Positions 1-5,228 of a stretch of 5,367 bases of DNA are shown one piece after another. The translations under genes were made by a program, and so were the position numbers. The stretch is taken from NCBI GenBank assembly GCA_045121595.1, contig JBGVGI010000079.1, positions 1 to 5,367 of the forward strand, in the 5' to 3' direction. Each line of letters begins with the position of its first letter. The stretch's first letter is position 1. The notes under the pieces are model-generated. The model searched no databases. It saw only the letters and a list, made by a program, of their open reading frames with translations, and was not told the DNA's origin. The DNA is from Fumia sp045121595 (GTDB taxonomy: Bacteria; Bacillota; Clostridia; Oscillospirales; Ruminococcaceae).

Positions 1-14
1 GTTACAAAACTGTA

Positions 15-154
15 TACACCCAAATCATTAACTTTTTTGATGAAATAAAAGGCAAAAGCCTACGATAATGCTGACGCATATCGTAGGCTTTTAACATATT
101 AGTTCGCAAAAAAGCAAATGATTTGGGCGAATTATCCCTAATTGAAGACGCCGT
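15..154 (+). repeat. Left copy of 140-bp inverted terminal repeat, MITE-like and palindromic
   Basis: This stretch recurs as the reverse complement at 5228-5367. The outermost 96 bases are identical, and the whole 140 bases show five mismatches (left positions 111, 114, 115, 116, 142) with no gap. Inside the copy, CCCAAATCATT (19-29) is the exact reverse complement of AATGATTTGGG (117-127). These arms enclose a partly complementary AT-rich stretch and a central strong hairpin (54-92), so 19-127 can fold as one long imperfect stem. A 27-base tail (128-154) is also shared but lies outside the palindrome. No protein is encoded. A small palindromic non-autonomous element (MITE-like) fits, and so does a dispersed intergenic terminator or regulatory repeat. 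The outer limit is uncertain because the right copy runs to the window edge. Confidence 0.93.
54..92. terminator. Central hairpin of the left repeat, possible bidirectional terminator
   Basis: AAAAGCCTACGAT (54-66) pairs with ATCGTAGGCTTTT (80-92), and ATGC (68-71) pairs with GCAT (76-79). This gives a 17-bp stem with one bulged A and a TGAC loop. A run of A precedes the stem and a run of T follows it, so it could terminate transcription on either strand. On the minus strand the stem is followed by TTTTGCCTTTTATTTC, the better U-rich tail. Any gene it would serve on the left lies outside the window. Confidence 0.6.
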
Positions 155-189
155 TACCCTCTTTTTTGTTGTTCTTTTTTTGTTGAATT

Positions 190-200
190 TGTGGTATAAT
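190..200 (+). promoter_or_regulatory. Extended -10 promoter of the flavin reductase/rluA unit
   Basis: TGTGGTATAAT contains a perfect TATAAT (195-200) preceded by TGTGn, the extended -10 typical of Gram-positive sigma-A promoters. No good -35 lies 16-18 bases upstream; TTCTTT at 172-177 is the best available, and an extended -10 often tolerates that. Transcription would begin near 207, leaving a leader of about 25 bases, too short for a riboswitch. The promoter lies outside the left repeat, between it and the gene. Confidence 0.75.
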
Positions 201-231
201 TAAATCAAGAAATATTAATAGGAGAATTTTT

Positions 232-732
232 ATGGCTTTTAAAGAAATCAATATCGAAAATTTAAGTTTTAACCCTTTTACTCTTATTGGTAAGGAATGG
301 GCGCTTTTAACCGCAGGGAATAAGGAAAGTTTCAACACCATGACGGTAAGCTGGGGCAATGTGGGGGTTATGTGGAACAAAAATATCGTTACCGCCTTTG
401 TCCGCCCTCAGCGTTATACCCACGGATTTATTGAAAACGATGAGTATTTTTCTTTAAGTTTCTACCCCGAGGATAAGAAAAACGACCTTTTATTCTGTGG
501 AAGAAACTCAGGCCGTGACGTTGACAAAACAAAAGAAGCGCGTCTTACCCCTTGTTTTGATGACGCCGTTTACTTTGAAGAAGCAAAGCTTGTTTTTATC
601 TGCAAAAAAATTTATAAAGATACAATAAAGCCCGAAGGCTTTTTAGCTGATTACATCGAAGGAAATTACAGTTTAAAAGACTACCACGACGTTTATATGG
701 GAGAAATCATAAAGGTTTATGAAAAAGTTTAA
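232..732 (+). CDS. Flavin reductase family protein (FMN-binding split barrel)
   Basis: This 166-residue protein reads as a member of the flavin reductase-like/flavoredoxin family: small dimeric cytoplasmic split-barrel proteins that bind FMN and pass electrons between NAD(P)H or a partner protein and flavin. Family-like features are the N-terminal strand leading to ALLTAGN (24-30), the segment NTMTVSWGNVGVMW (35-48) typical of the FMN phosphate and isoalloxazine pocket, VRPQRYT (57-63), and the C-terminal strand MGEIIKVY (156-163). Its length suits the stand-alone clostridial form. The ATG has AGGAG at 220-224, seven bases upstream, and an extended -10 promoter ahead of that. It overlaps the downstream pseudouridine synthase by 14 bases, so the two are cotranscribed. 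The physiological electron donor and acceptor cannot be read from the sequence. The family call is firm; exact activity is not. Confidence 0.9.
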   Translation: MAFKEINIENLSFNPFTLIGKEWALLTAGNKESFNTMTVSWGNVGVMWNKNIVTAFVRPQRYTHGFIENDEYFSLSFYPEDKKNDLLFCGRNSGRDVDKTKEARLTPCFDDAVYFEEAKLVFICKKIYKDTIKPEGFLADYIEGNYSLKDYHDVYMGEIIKVYEKV

Positions 733-1579
733 ATACGTAGTCCCGAAAGAATTTGATGGTGCTTTGCTCCAGAATTTTCTTATGAAGGCTCACGGATATT
801 CAAAAAGACTTATTATTGATTTAAAACACGGCGGAATTTCGGTAAACGGAAAGCATTTAAGGATGGTTGACAAGGTTTTCGAGGGCGATATCGTTGAAAC
901 TGAGTTTTCCGACAACTTCACAAAGCTTATCCCGAACCCCGATTTGAAAGTTCCGATAGCTTTTGAAGACGATGATTTGATTGTTTTTGATAAACCTGCA
1001 GATATGCCCGTGCATCCATCGGCACTTTATTATAACGATACTTTAGGCAACTATTTTGCTGCCCTTTTTGAAAAAGAGCAAATGGCTTTCAGACCTATAA
1101 ACCGTCTTGACCGCGATACGACGGGGCTTTGTATTTCTGCAAAAAACACCCTTGCCGCAAACAAGATTTCAAAAACGCTTCAAAAAGAGTATTTTGCAAT
1201 TGTAAAAGGGATTTTAGAGGAAAAGCAAGGGACTATCGACTTGCCCTTAATCCGTGTACCCGGCTCAATCATCACGAGAAAAGTTGACGAGAACGGACAA
1301 AGGGCGGTTACTCATTACAAGGTAATCGAAGAATTTTCCGATTATTCGCTTGTGTCTGTTATTTTAGAAACGGGACGCACCCACCAGATAAGAGTGCATT
1401 TTTCTCACATTGGTCATCCCCTTGAGGGTGATACCCTTTACGGTGGGCGCGATGAATTTATACGCCGTCAGGCACTCCACTGCGGAAAAATCACCTTTAT
1501 CCACCCGCAAACGGGAGAATTAACCGAAATCTCCTCCCCCTTACCCGACGATATGAAAAAATTAACCCATCGCGATTAA
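719..1579 (+). CDS. RluA-family RNA pseudouridine synthase
   Basis: The protein of 286 residues converts specific uridines in rRNA or tRNA to pseudouridine. An N-terminal S4-like RNA-binding region covers about residues 13-60 (KRLIIDLKHGGISVNGK), followed by the catalytic domain at about 75-280. KPADMPVHPS (92-101) is a conserved family segment. The catalytic motif is NRLDRDTTG (128-136) with the nucleophilic aspartate at D131. LETGRTHQIRVHFSHIGHPLEGDTLYG motifs follow at 216-242, and QALHC at 251-255. The first position of the catalytic motif is Asn where many members have His; the aspartate is intact, so activity is expected. The ATG lies inside the end of the flavin reductase gene with AAAGG three bases upstream and GGGAGA farther back, suggesting translational coupling. 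The last codons form one arm of the terminator. Several RluA paralogues occur per clostridial genome, so the target site and gene symbol cannot be assigned. Confidence 0.93.
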   Translation: MKKFKYVVPKEFDGALLQNFLMKAHGYSKRLIIDLKHGGISVNGKHLRMVDKVFEGDIVETEFSDNFTKLIPNPDLKVPIAFEDDDLIVFDKPADMPVHPSALYYNDTLGNYFAALFEKEQMAFRPINRLDRDTTGLCISAKNTLAANKISKTLQKEYFAIVKGILEEKQGTIDLPLIRVPGSIITRKVDENGQRAVTHYKVIEEFSDYSLVSVILETGRTHQIRVHFSHIGHPLEGDTLYGGRDEFIRRQALHCGKITFIHPQTGELTEISSPLPDDMKKLTHRD

Positions 1580-1598
1580 GCGCGGTGGGTTTTGGTTT
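1564..1598. terminator. Bidirectional terminator at the rluA end
   Basis: AACCCATCGCG (1564-1574) pairs with CGCGGTGGGTT (1581-1591) over 11 base pairs with one G-U, leaving a six-base loop; TTTTGGTTTC follows. The left arm encodes the last residues of the pseudouridine synthase and its stop codon falls in the loop. Read on the minus strand the same stem is followed by TTAATTTTTTC, so it can also stop transcripts arriving from the convergent operon. Confidence 0.85.
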
Positions 1599-1599
1599 C

Positions 1600-1622
1600 A
1601 AAAAGCCTTCCCCCTACGGAAG
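1600..1622 (-). terminator. Terminator of the minus-strand MATE/tadA/hypothetical unit
   Basis: On the minus strand CTTCC, the loop GTAGGG and GGAAG (1622-1607) are followed by GCTTTTTG. The stem is short at five base pairs but GC-containing with a clean T-run, and it sits nine bases past the stop of the hypothetical gene. Read-through would meet the stronger bidirectional hairpin next to it. Confidence 0.6.
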
Positions 1623-1630
1623 AAAATTGT

Positions 1631-2143
1631 TTATTTGTAGATATTACCTTCTTTGTCATAGTAAACTACATTTATGCTGTAATCAGTGTCAGGTGACGGG
1701 TTCACGAATATTTCCATATTTTGGGAATTATGTATTAGCTTTTGTTCTTTTCCCGAAATATTATATGTTATTTCTGCATATTCGGTTTGTGCGCCATTGA
1801 ACCATATAATATCATACCAATCGCCATTGACAAATGCAGACGAAATAATGATTTGGTCATTTTCTCGCCATTCTCTGGAAACGAGCTTATACTTTCCATT
1901 CTTTTTAGAGCTGAAAACCGCAATTCCGCTTTTCCCCTTATCCGAATAAATCCCACTGATTATACAATCTTCAAAACTCTTTTCAATAGCAGTTGTCCAA
2001 TTATTGCCCTTTGGTAAATCTTTCATCATTTCTTCTCGGCTTACAATTGTAGAACCATCGGGAACATTAAAATAGTATTTAAAAATACCAACTACGATAA
2101 ATATAACAAGAAGAAAAAGCATATGCATTTTAACTTTTTTCAT
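1631..2143 (-). CDS. Hypothetical membrane-anchored protein
   Basis: I do not recognise this family. The 170-residue protein starts with a short basic stretch (MKKVK) and a hydrophobic segment at about residues 8-25, which would act as a signal anchor or uncleaved signal peptide; no lipobox cysteine is visible. The rest is soluble, probably extracytoplasmic and rich in predicted beta strands (IAVFSS 74-79, YKLVSREW 85-92, WYDIIWF 109-115, YAEITYNI 122-129, DYSINVVYYDKEG 154-166), ending almost at the YYDKEGNIYK tail. One cysteine (C60) is present. The ATG shares one base with the tadA stop (TAATG), and GAGGAAG-type Shine-Dalgarno bases lie at 2152-2157, so it is the last gene of the MATE-tadA operon. 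The link to the pump may be functional or only positional. The reading frame is well supported; the function is unknown. Confidence 0.82.
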   Translation of the reverse strand: MKKVKMHMLFLLVIFIVVGIFKYYFNVPDGSTIVSREEMMKDLPKGNNWTTAIEKSFEDCIISGIYSDKGKSGIAVFSSKKNGKYKLVSREWRENDQIIISSAFVNGDWYDIIWFNGAQTEYAEITYNISGKEQKLIHNSQNMEIFVNPSPDTDYSINVVYYDKEGNIYK

Positions 2144-2613
2144 TACTTATTCTTCCTCGCGCGTAATTCTTTAAAAAAGTTTGTGAGCAAGCTCTGGCAG
2201 TCTTCGGCTAAAAGTCCGCTTTCGACTAACGGTTTATGGTTGTAGGGGAGTTCGAAAAGGTTAATAACACTTTCGCAGGAGCCTGCTTTTTTATCGGTAG
2301 CACCGTAAACCACTCTTTTTATACGAGAGTTTATAATAGCACCCGAACACATCGGACAAGGCTCCAACGTCACGTACAAAGTCGCCTTATGAAGACGCCA
2401 ACCACCAAGCTTTTTACAAGCTTTATCAATTGCGACGCATTCTGCGTGTAAAAGAGCATTTTTCTTGCTTTCTCTTAAATTATGCGCTTTTGCGATAACT
2501 TCGTCTTCCCAGACGATTACGGCACCTATCGGTGTTTCGCCTTTTTTATAAGCTTTTTCAGCTTCTTTCAAGGCAAGGCGCATATATTCAAAATCTTTTT
2601 CGGAAAAAGCCAT
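2143..2613 (-). CDS. tadA: tRNA-specific adenosine deaminase TadA
   Basis: The 156-residue cytoplasmic enzyme deaminates adenosine 34 of tRNA-Arg(ACG) to inosine, allowing it to read CGU, CGC and CGA codons. It is a cytidine/deoxycytidylate deaminase-fold protein of the usual TadA length. Zinc would be held by H56 (in HAE, 56-58), C86 and C89 (PCPMC, 85-89), with E58 as proton shuttle; TPIGAV (27-32) and AHNLRE (43-48) are typical TadA segments, as is CSGAIINSRI (89-98). The reading frame stays open farther upstream, but that extension runs through the MATE gene and has no family similarity. The start at 2613 has AGGTGG four bases upstream, and the TAG stop of the MATE gene overlaps that site. 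The downstream gene begins on the last base of the tadA stop. It is normally essential in bacteria, which matters for judging whether this segment is mobile. Confidence 0.95.
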   Translation of the reverse strand: MAFSEKDFEYMRLALKEAEKAYKKGETPIGAVIVWEDEVIAKAHNLRESKKNALLHAECVAIDKACKKLGGWRLHKATLYVTLEPCPMCSGAIINSRIKRVVYGATDKKAGSCESVINLFELPYNHKPLVESGLLAEDCQSLLTNFFKELRARKNK

Positions 2614-2617
2614 AAAA

Positions 2618-2624
2618 CCACCTA
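2618..2624 (-). promoter_or_regulatory. Ribosome binding site of tadA overlapping the MATE stop codon
   Basis: Minus-strand TAGGTGG carries both the TAG stop of the MATE gene (2624-2622) and the Shine-Dalgarno AGGTGG for tadA, four bases ahead of its ATG. Ribosomes ending on the pump gene would sit directly on the tadA start. This site fixes the tadA start against the longer open frame. Confidence 0.75.
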
Positions 2625-3974
2625 TTCTGAAAGGAATTTTATCTTTTTGTTGTAAAGTCTTGCATACAAAATCAAACTGACAATAAACGAGCCGATTTCT
2701 GCAATGGGGAATGCACACCAAACGTAAACGAGCCCGAAAGCTGAGAGTATATAAGCTATCGGCAAGATAAGAACGAGCTGTCTTAAAAGGGAAACGATTA
2801 AACTGTAAAGTCCCATACCCGTTGCCTGGAAAATAGTTGAAAACGCGATACCTAAGGCTGCAGGAATAAAGCAAAGGCTTATTATTCTGAGAGCAGGGAT
2901 ACCGTTTGTCATCATATTTTCATCGGCGTTGAAGATGCTCATCAAAAAATCCGCCTTAACCCAGAAAAGCAAAGTACCGAGTGCCATAATGATAAGCGCT
3001 ATAATCATACCTTTTTTCAAAGCATCGGTAAGACGTTTTTTATTTCTTGCGCCGTAGTTGTATCCCATAATCGGCATAAGTCCCTGAGTAAGTCCGAAAA
3101 CAGGCATAAATACGAAAGACTGAAGTTTATAGTAAACACCCAAAATCGTAACGCCAACGTCGGAAATTGCGCCTAAAATTGCGTTAAGTCCCATAATGAG
3201 AACGGAAGCGATAGACTGCATAACAATTGAAGGCAACCCTACAACGTAGATATCTTTTACAGTTTTTGCACGGAGTTTAAACCCTTTAAGTCGGATAGTA
3301 ACCGCATTTTTCCTGAGAGAAATCATCAAAACGAGGAAAATCATCGAGCAGATCTGTCCGATAACAGTAGCAATTGCGGCACCCGCTACGCCGAGTTCGG
3401 GAACACCCAGATAACCAAAAATAAAAATTGGGTCTAAAATAATATTAGTAATCGCACCGATAAGCTGACCTGCCATCGGAACAATCATATTACCCGTTGA
3501 CTGCAAAATCTTTTCAATTGCAATACCGATAAAACAACCAATAGAGCAAGTACAAGCAATAGAAAGATAAGACGTACCCATAGAAACGATATTCTGATTA
3601 TTGGTGTAAAGCTTAAAAAATCCGTTTGCAAAGAACAAGCCGAAAACCACGAAAATAAGGTAACTCAAAGCAGCTAAAACGATACCGTGAGTAGCAGCGT
3701 GGTCAGCTTCCTTCTGATTCTGTTCACCAAGTCTTCTTGAAACTAAAGAGTTTACACCAACGCCCGTACCTACTGCCACCGACACCATAAGCATCTGTAT
3801 CGGGAAAGCATACGAAACCGCATCAAGTGCTTCCTTTGAATACTGTGCTACAAACATACTGTCAACGATGTTATATAAGGCTTGTATAAGCATTGAGAAA
3901 ATCGCAGGGAGTGACATTGAAATTATAAGCTTGAGCATTGGGGTTGATCGCATTTTGTTTTCTTTTACTTCCAT
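2622..3974 (-). CDS. MATE family multidrug/Na+ (or H+) antiporter
   Basis: The 450-residue inner-membrane protein belongs to the multidrug and toxic compound extrusion family (COG0534), which exports organic cations or other metabolites in exchange for Na+ or H+. Length and pattern fit the usual 12 helices in two six-helix bundles. Conserved stretches, numbered from the chosen start, are LIQALYNIVDSMFVA (about 29-43), GTGVGVNSLVSRRLGE (69-84), ILDPIFIFG (179-187), LGVAGAAIATVIGQ (194-207), GLTQGLMPIMGYNYGA (294-309) and the second-lobe IFQATGM (381-387). An ATG eight codons upstream (3998) lies at the predicted transcript start and lacks a Shine-Dalgarno; the ATG at 3974 has AAGGA about nine bases upstream, so I use it. 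It leads the operon with tadA and the unknown gene. The family call is secure; the substrate cannot be predicted. Confidence 0.94.
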   Translation of the reverse strand: MEVKENKMRSTPMLKLIISMSLPAIFSMLIQALYNIVDSMFVAQYSKEALDAVSYAFPIQMLMVSVAVGTGVGVNSLVSRRLGEQNQKEADHAATHGIVLAALSYLIFVVFGLFFANGFFKLYTNNQNIVSMGTSYLSIACTCSIGCFIGIAIEKILQSTGNMIVPMAGQLIGAITNIILDPIFIFGYLGVPELGVAGAAIATVIGQICSMIFLVLMISLRKNAVTIRLKGFKLRAKTVKDIYVVGLPSIVMQSIASVLIMGLNAILGAISDVGVTILGVYYKLQSFVFMPVFGLTQGLMPIMGYNYGARNKKRLTDALKKGMIIALIIMALGTLLFWVKADFLMSIFNADENMMTNGIPALRIISLCFIPAALGIAFSTIFQATGMGLYSLIVSLLRQLVLILPIAYILSAFGLVYVWCAFPIAEIGSFIVSLILYARLYNKKIKFLSE

Positions 3975-4006
3975 TTTCTTTTTCCTTTCAAATAGCATAC
4001 TTTTAC

Positions 4007-4035
4007 ATTATACTTTGTTTGAAAAAACTTTTCAA
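4007..4035 (-). promoter_or_regulatory. Promoter of the MATE-tadA operon
   Basis: On the minus strand TTGAAA (4035-4030), a 17-base spacer and a perfect TATAAT (4012-4007) form a strong vegetative sigma-A promoter. Transcription would start near 4000, about 25 bases before the chosen MATE start. It is divergent from the YibE/F promoter, the two -35 regions being eight bases apart. Confidence 0.82.
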
Positions 4036-4063
4036 TATTTTCTTTTAAAGTTTGCGAAAATAT
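4035..4063. promoter_or_regulatory. Candidate shared operator between divergent promoters
   Basis: ATATTTTC (4035-4042) and GAAAATAT (4056-4063) are a perfect 8-bp inverted repeat with a 13-base spacer; the spacer edge holds a smaller palindrome, CTTTTAAAG (4042-4050). The 29 bases begin on the last base of the MATE -35 and reach the extended -10 of the YibE/F promoter. A dimeric regulator bound here would block both. The region is very AT-rich, so chance is a real alternative, and no regulator gene is encoded nearby. Confidence 0.35.
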
Positions 4064-4071
4064 GTTATACT
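4044..4071 (+). promoter_or_regulatory. Promoter of the YibE/F-family gene
   Basis: TGTTATACT (4063-4071) is an extended -10 with TATACT, and TTTAAA (4044-4049) sits 16 bases upstream as a weak -35. Transcription would start near 4078, just ahead of the ribosome binding site, giving a very short leader of about 14 bases. Confidence 0.65.
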
Positions 4072-4078
4072 GTGTAAA

Positions 4079-4086
4079 AAGGAGGG
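4079..4086 (+). promoter_or_regulatory. Ribosome binding site deciding the YibE/F start
   Basis: AAGGAGGG is a near-perfect Shine-Dalgarno sequence five bases before the ATG at 4092. An in-frame ATG at 4062 lies within the promoter -10 region and cannot be the start of transcripts from this promoter. Confidence 0.85.
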
Positions 4087-4091
4087 ATTTT

Positions 4092-5228
4092 ATGAAAAAA
4101 GTATTGTCATATATTTCAGTTATTTTTATTTCTTTACTCTTTATCATATCAGGATTTTTGTATTGCAGTAAAAATATGCCTGAATCCGATGAAATCCCTT
4201 CCGAAACCTACAAAGCAAAGGCTCTTGAAATAATCAGTGATAATGAAATTTTCAGCAAATACACAAACGACGTCACCGAAAGGCGAATAGTCTACTACGC
4301 AAAAATTTTAAACGGTGACAAAAAAGGCGAAGAAATCGTCGCAACTCAGGTTATGGACTTAACCCAGATGGAGCTCGCTTCTCCCGTAAAACCTGGTAAC
4401 GTTTATTTCGTTTCCGAAGTGACAAACGAGTATATGGAAAATCAGTGGATTGCGGGAAACCCCGTAAGAACTCCGTGGATTTTGTTTTTGGTTTTTCTTT
4501 TTGTGGGGCTTGTTTTACTGTTTGGCAGAAAAAAGGGAATAAGCACGATAATAGCTTTGATTCTTACCTGTCTTTCGATTTTTTTGATTCTCATTCCGTC
4601 AATTATCTGCGGATTTAACGTCTATATTACTTCAATTATTATCTGCGTTTTTACAATTCTTTCAACCTTACTTTTAGTGAGTGGATTTACTTTCAAAACC
4701 CTTTCGGCATCGCTTGGTTGTATTGGTGGTGTAGCAGTTGCAGGTATTATCACCGTTTTAAGCAACTACTATATGAATATGACGGGTATGCTTGACGACG
4801 ATTCTCTGATGATTTACGTAATGAACCCCGAAAGGCCTGTTGATTTGCGTTCTTTACTGTTTGCGGGAATTATAATCGGTGCGTTGGGCGCTGTGATGGA
4901 CGTTGGTATGTCGATAGCATCTTCACTTTCGGAAATTATAGAAAAAGTTCCCGATATTTCTTTTAAAGAAATTGTAAAATCAGGTTTTTCCATCGGACGT
5001 GATATTATGGGAACGATGGCAAACACCTTGGTTTTAGCCTATATAGGAAGCGGTCTTCATATGACGGTGCTTCTTTTAAATTACAAAGGAAACTTAGAAG
5101 AAATCCTCAATATGGAAATGATTGCTTCAGAGATTTTACAGGCTATGGCGGGAAGTATTGCGATACTCTTTACAATTCCGACAACTACTTTGTTCACTGC
5201 TTTTTTACATAAGAAAAAAGGTGCCTGA
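4092..5228 (+). CDS. YibE/F family membrane protein
   Basis: The 378-residue protein matches the YibE/F-like family (Pfam PF07907), multi-pass membrane proteins of Firmicutes first named in Lactococcus and still without a proven transport role. Residues 7-25 form an N-terminal hydrophobic anchor, and about 26-127 a soluble domain expected outside the membrane, with GDKKGEEIVATQVMD (75-89) resembling the family pattern. Helices follow at roughly 128-145, 151-172, 176-197, 207-224, 255-275, 306-328 and 347-372. The signature segment DLRSLLFAGIIIGALGAVMD with VGMSIASSLSEI spans 251-282, and FSIGRDIMGTMANTLVLAYIGSG spans 299-321. Many Firmicutes encode two such genes in tandem; only one is seen here. 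The start at 4092 has AAGGAGGG five bases upstream. The last base of the TGA stop is the first base of the right-hand repeat, so the extreme C-terminus (HKKKGA) may be an original end or a slightly altered one. Confidence 0.9.
   Translation: MKKVLSYISVIFISLLFIISGFLYCSKNMPESDEIPSETYKAKALEIISDNEIFSKYTNDVTERRIVYYAKILNGDKKGEEIVATQVMDLTQMELASPVKPGNVYFVSEVTNEYMENQWIAGNPVRTPWILFLVFLFVGLVLLFGRKKGISTIIALILTCLSIFLILIPSIICGFNVYITSIIICVFTILSTLLLVSGFTFKTLSASLGCIGGVAVAGIITVLSNYYMNMTGMLDDDSLMIYVMNPERPVDLRSLLFAGIIIGALGAVMDVGMSIASSLSEIIEKVPDISFKEIVKSGFSIGRDIMGTMANTLVLAYIGSGLHMTVLLLNYKGNLEEILNMEMIASEILQAMAGSIAILFTIPTTTLFTAFLHKKKGA

Noticed and set aside
11..18. TGTATACA palindrome at the outer edge of the left repeat
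   Set aside because: It could mark a target site or simply the true repeat end, but eight AT-rich bases with no visible partner at the right edge are not enough to call.
54..92. REP element of the RAYT (REP-associated tyrosine transposase) type
   Set aside because: A GTAG string occurs but lies within the stem instead of as the unpaired flanking tetranucleotide of REPs, and no RAYT gene is present.
155..231. Riboswitch or leader RNA ahead of the flavin reductase gene
   Set aside because: The predicted leader is about 25 bases, and no FMN-riboswitch-like sequence is present.
1585..2017. Several short plus-strand open frames opposite the unknown gene
   Set aside because: They lack ribosome binding sites, have no recognisable domains and mirror the better-supported minus-strand gene.
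2614..2874. N-terminally extended TadA reading upstream of 2613
   Set aside because: The extension lies wholly antisense-free but inside the MATE coding region in another frame, is Arg/Tyr/Cys-rich without family similarity, and the ATG at 2613 has its own AGGTGG site.
3975..3998. MATE start at 3998
   Set aside because: It coincides with the predicted transcription start and has no Shine-Dalgarno; the ATG at 3974 has AAGGA properly placed.
4062..4091. YibE/F start at 4062
   Set aside because: That ATG lies in the promoter's extended -10 region, while AAGGAGGG precedes the ATG at 4092.
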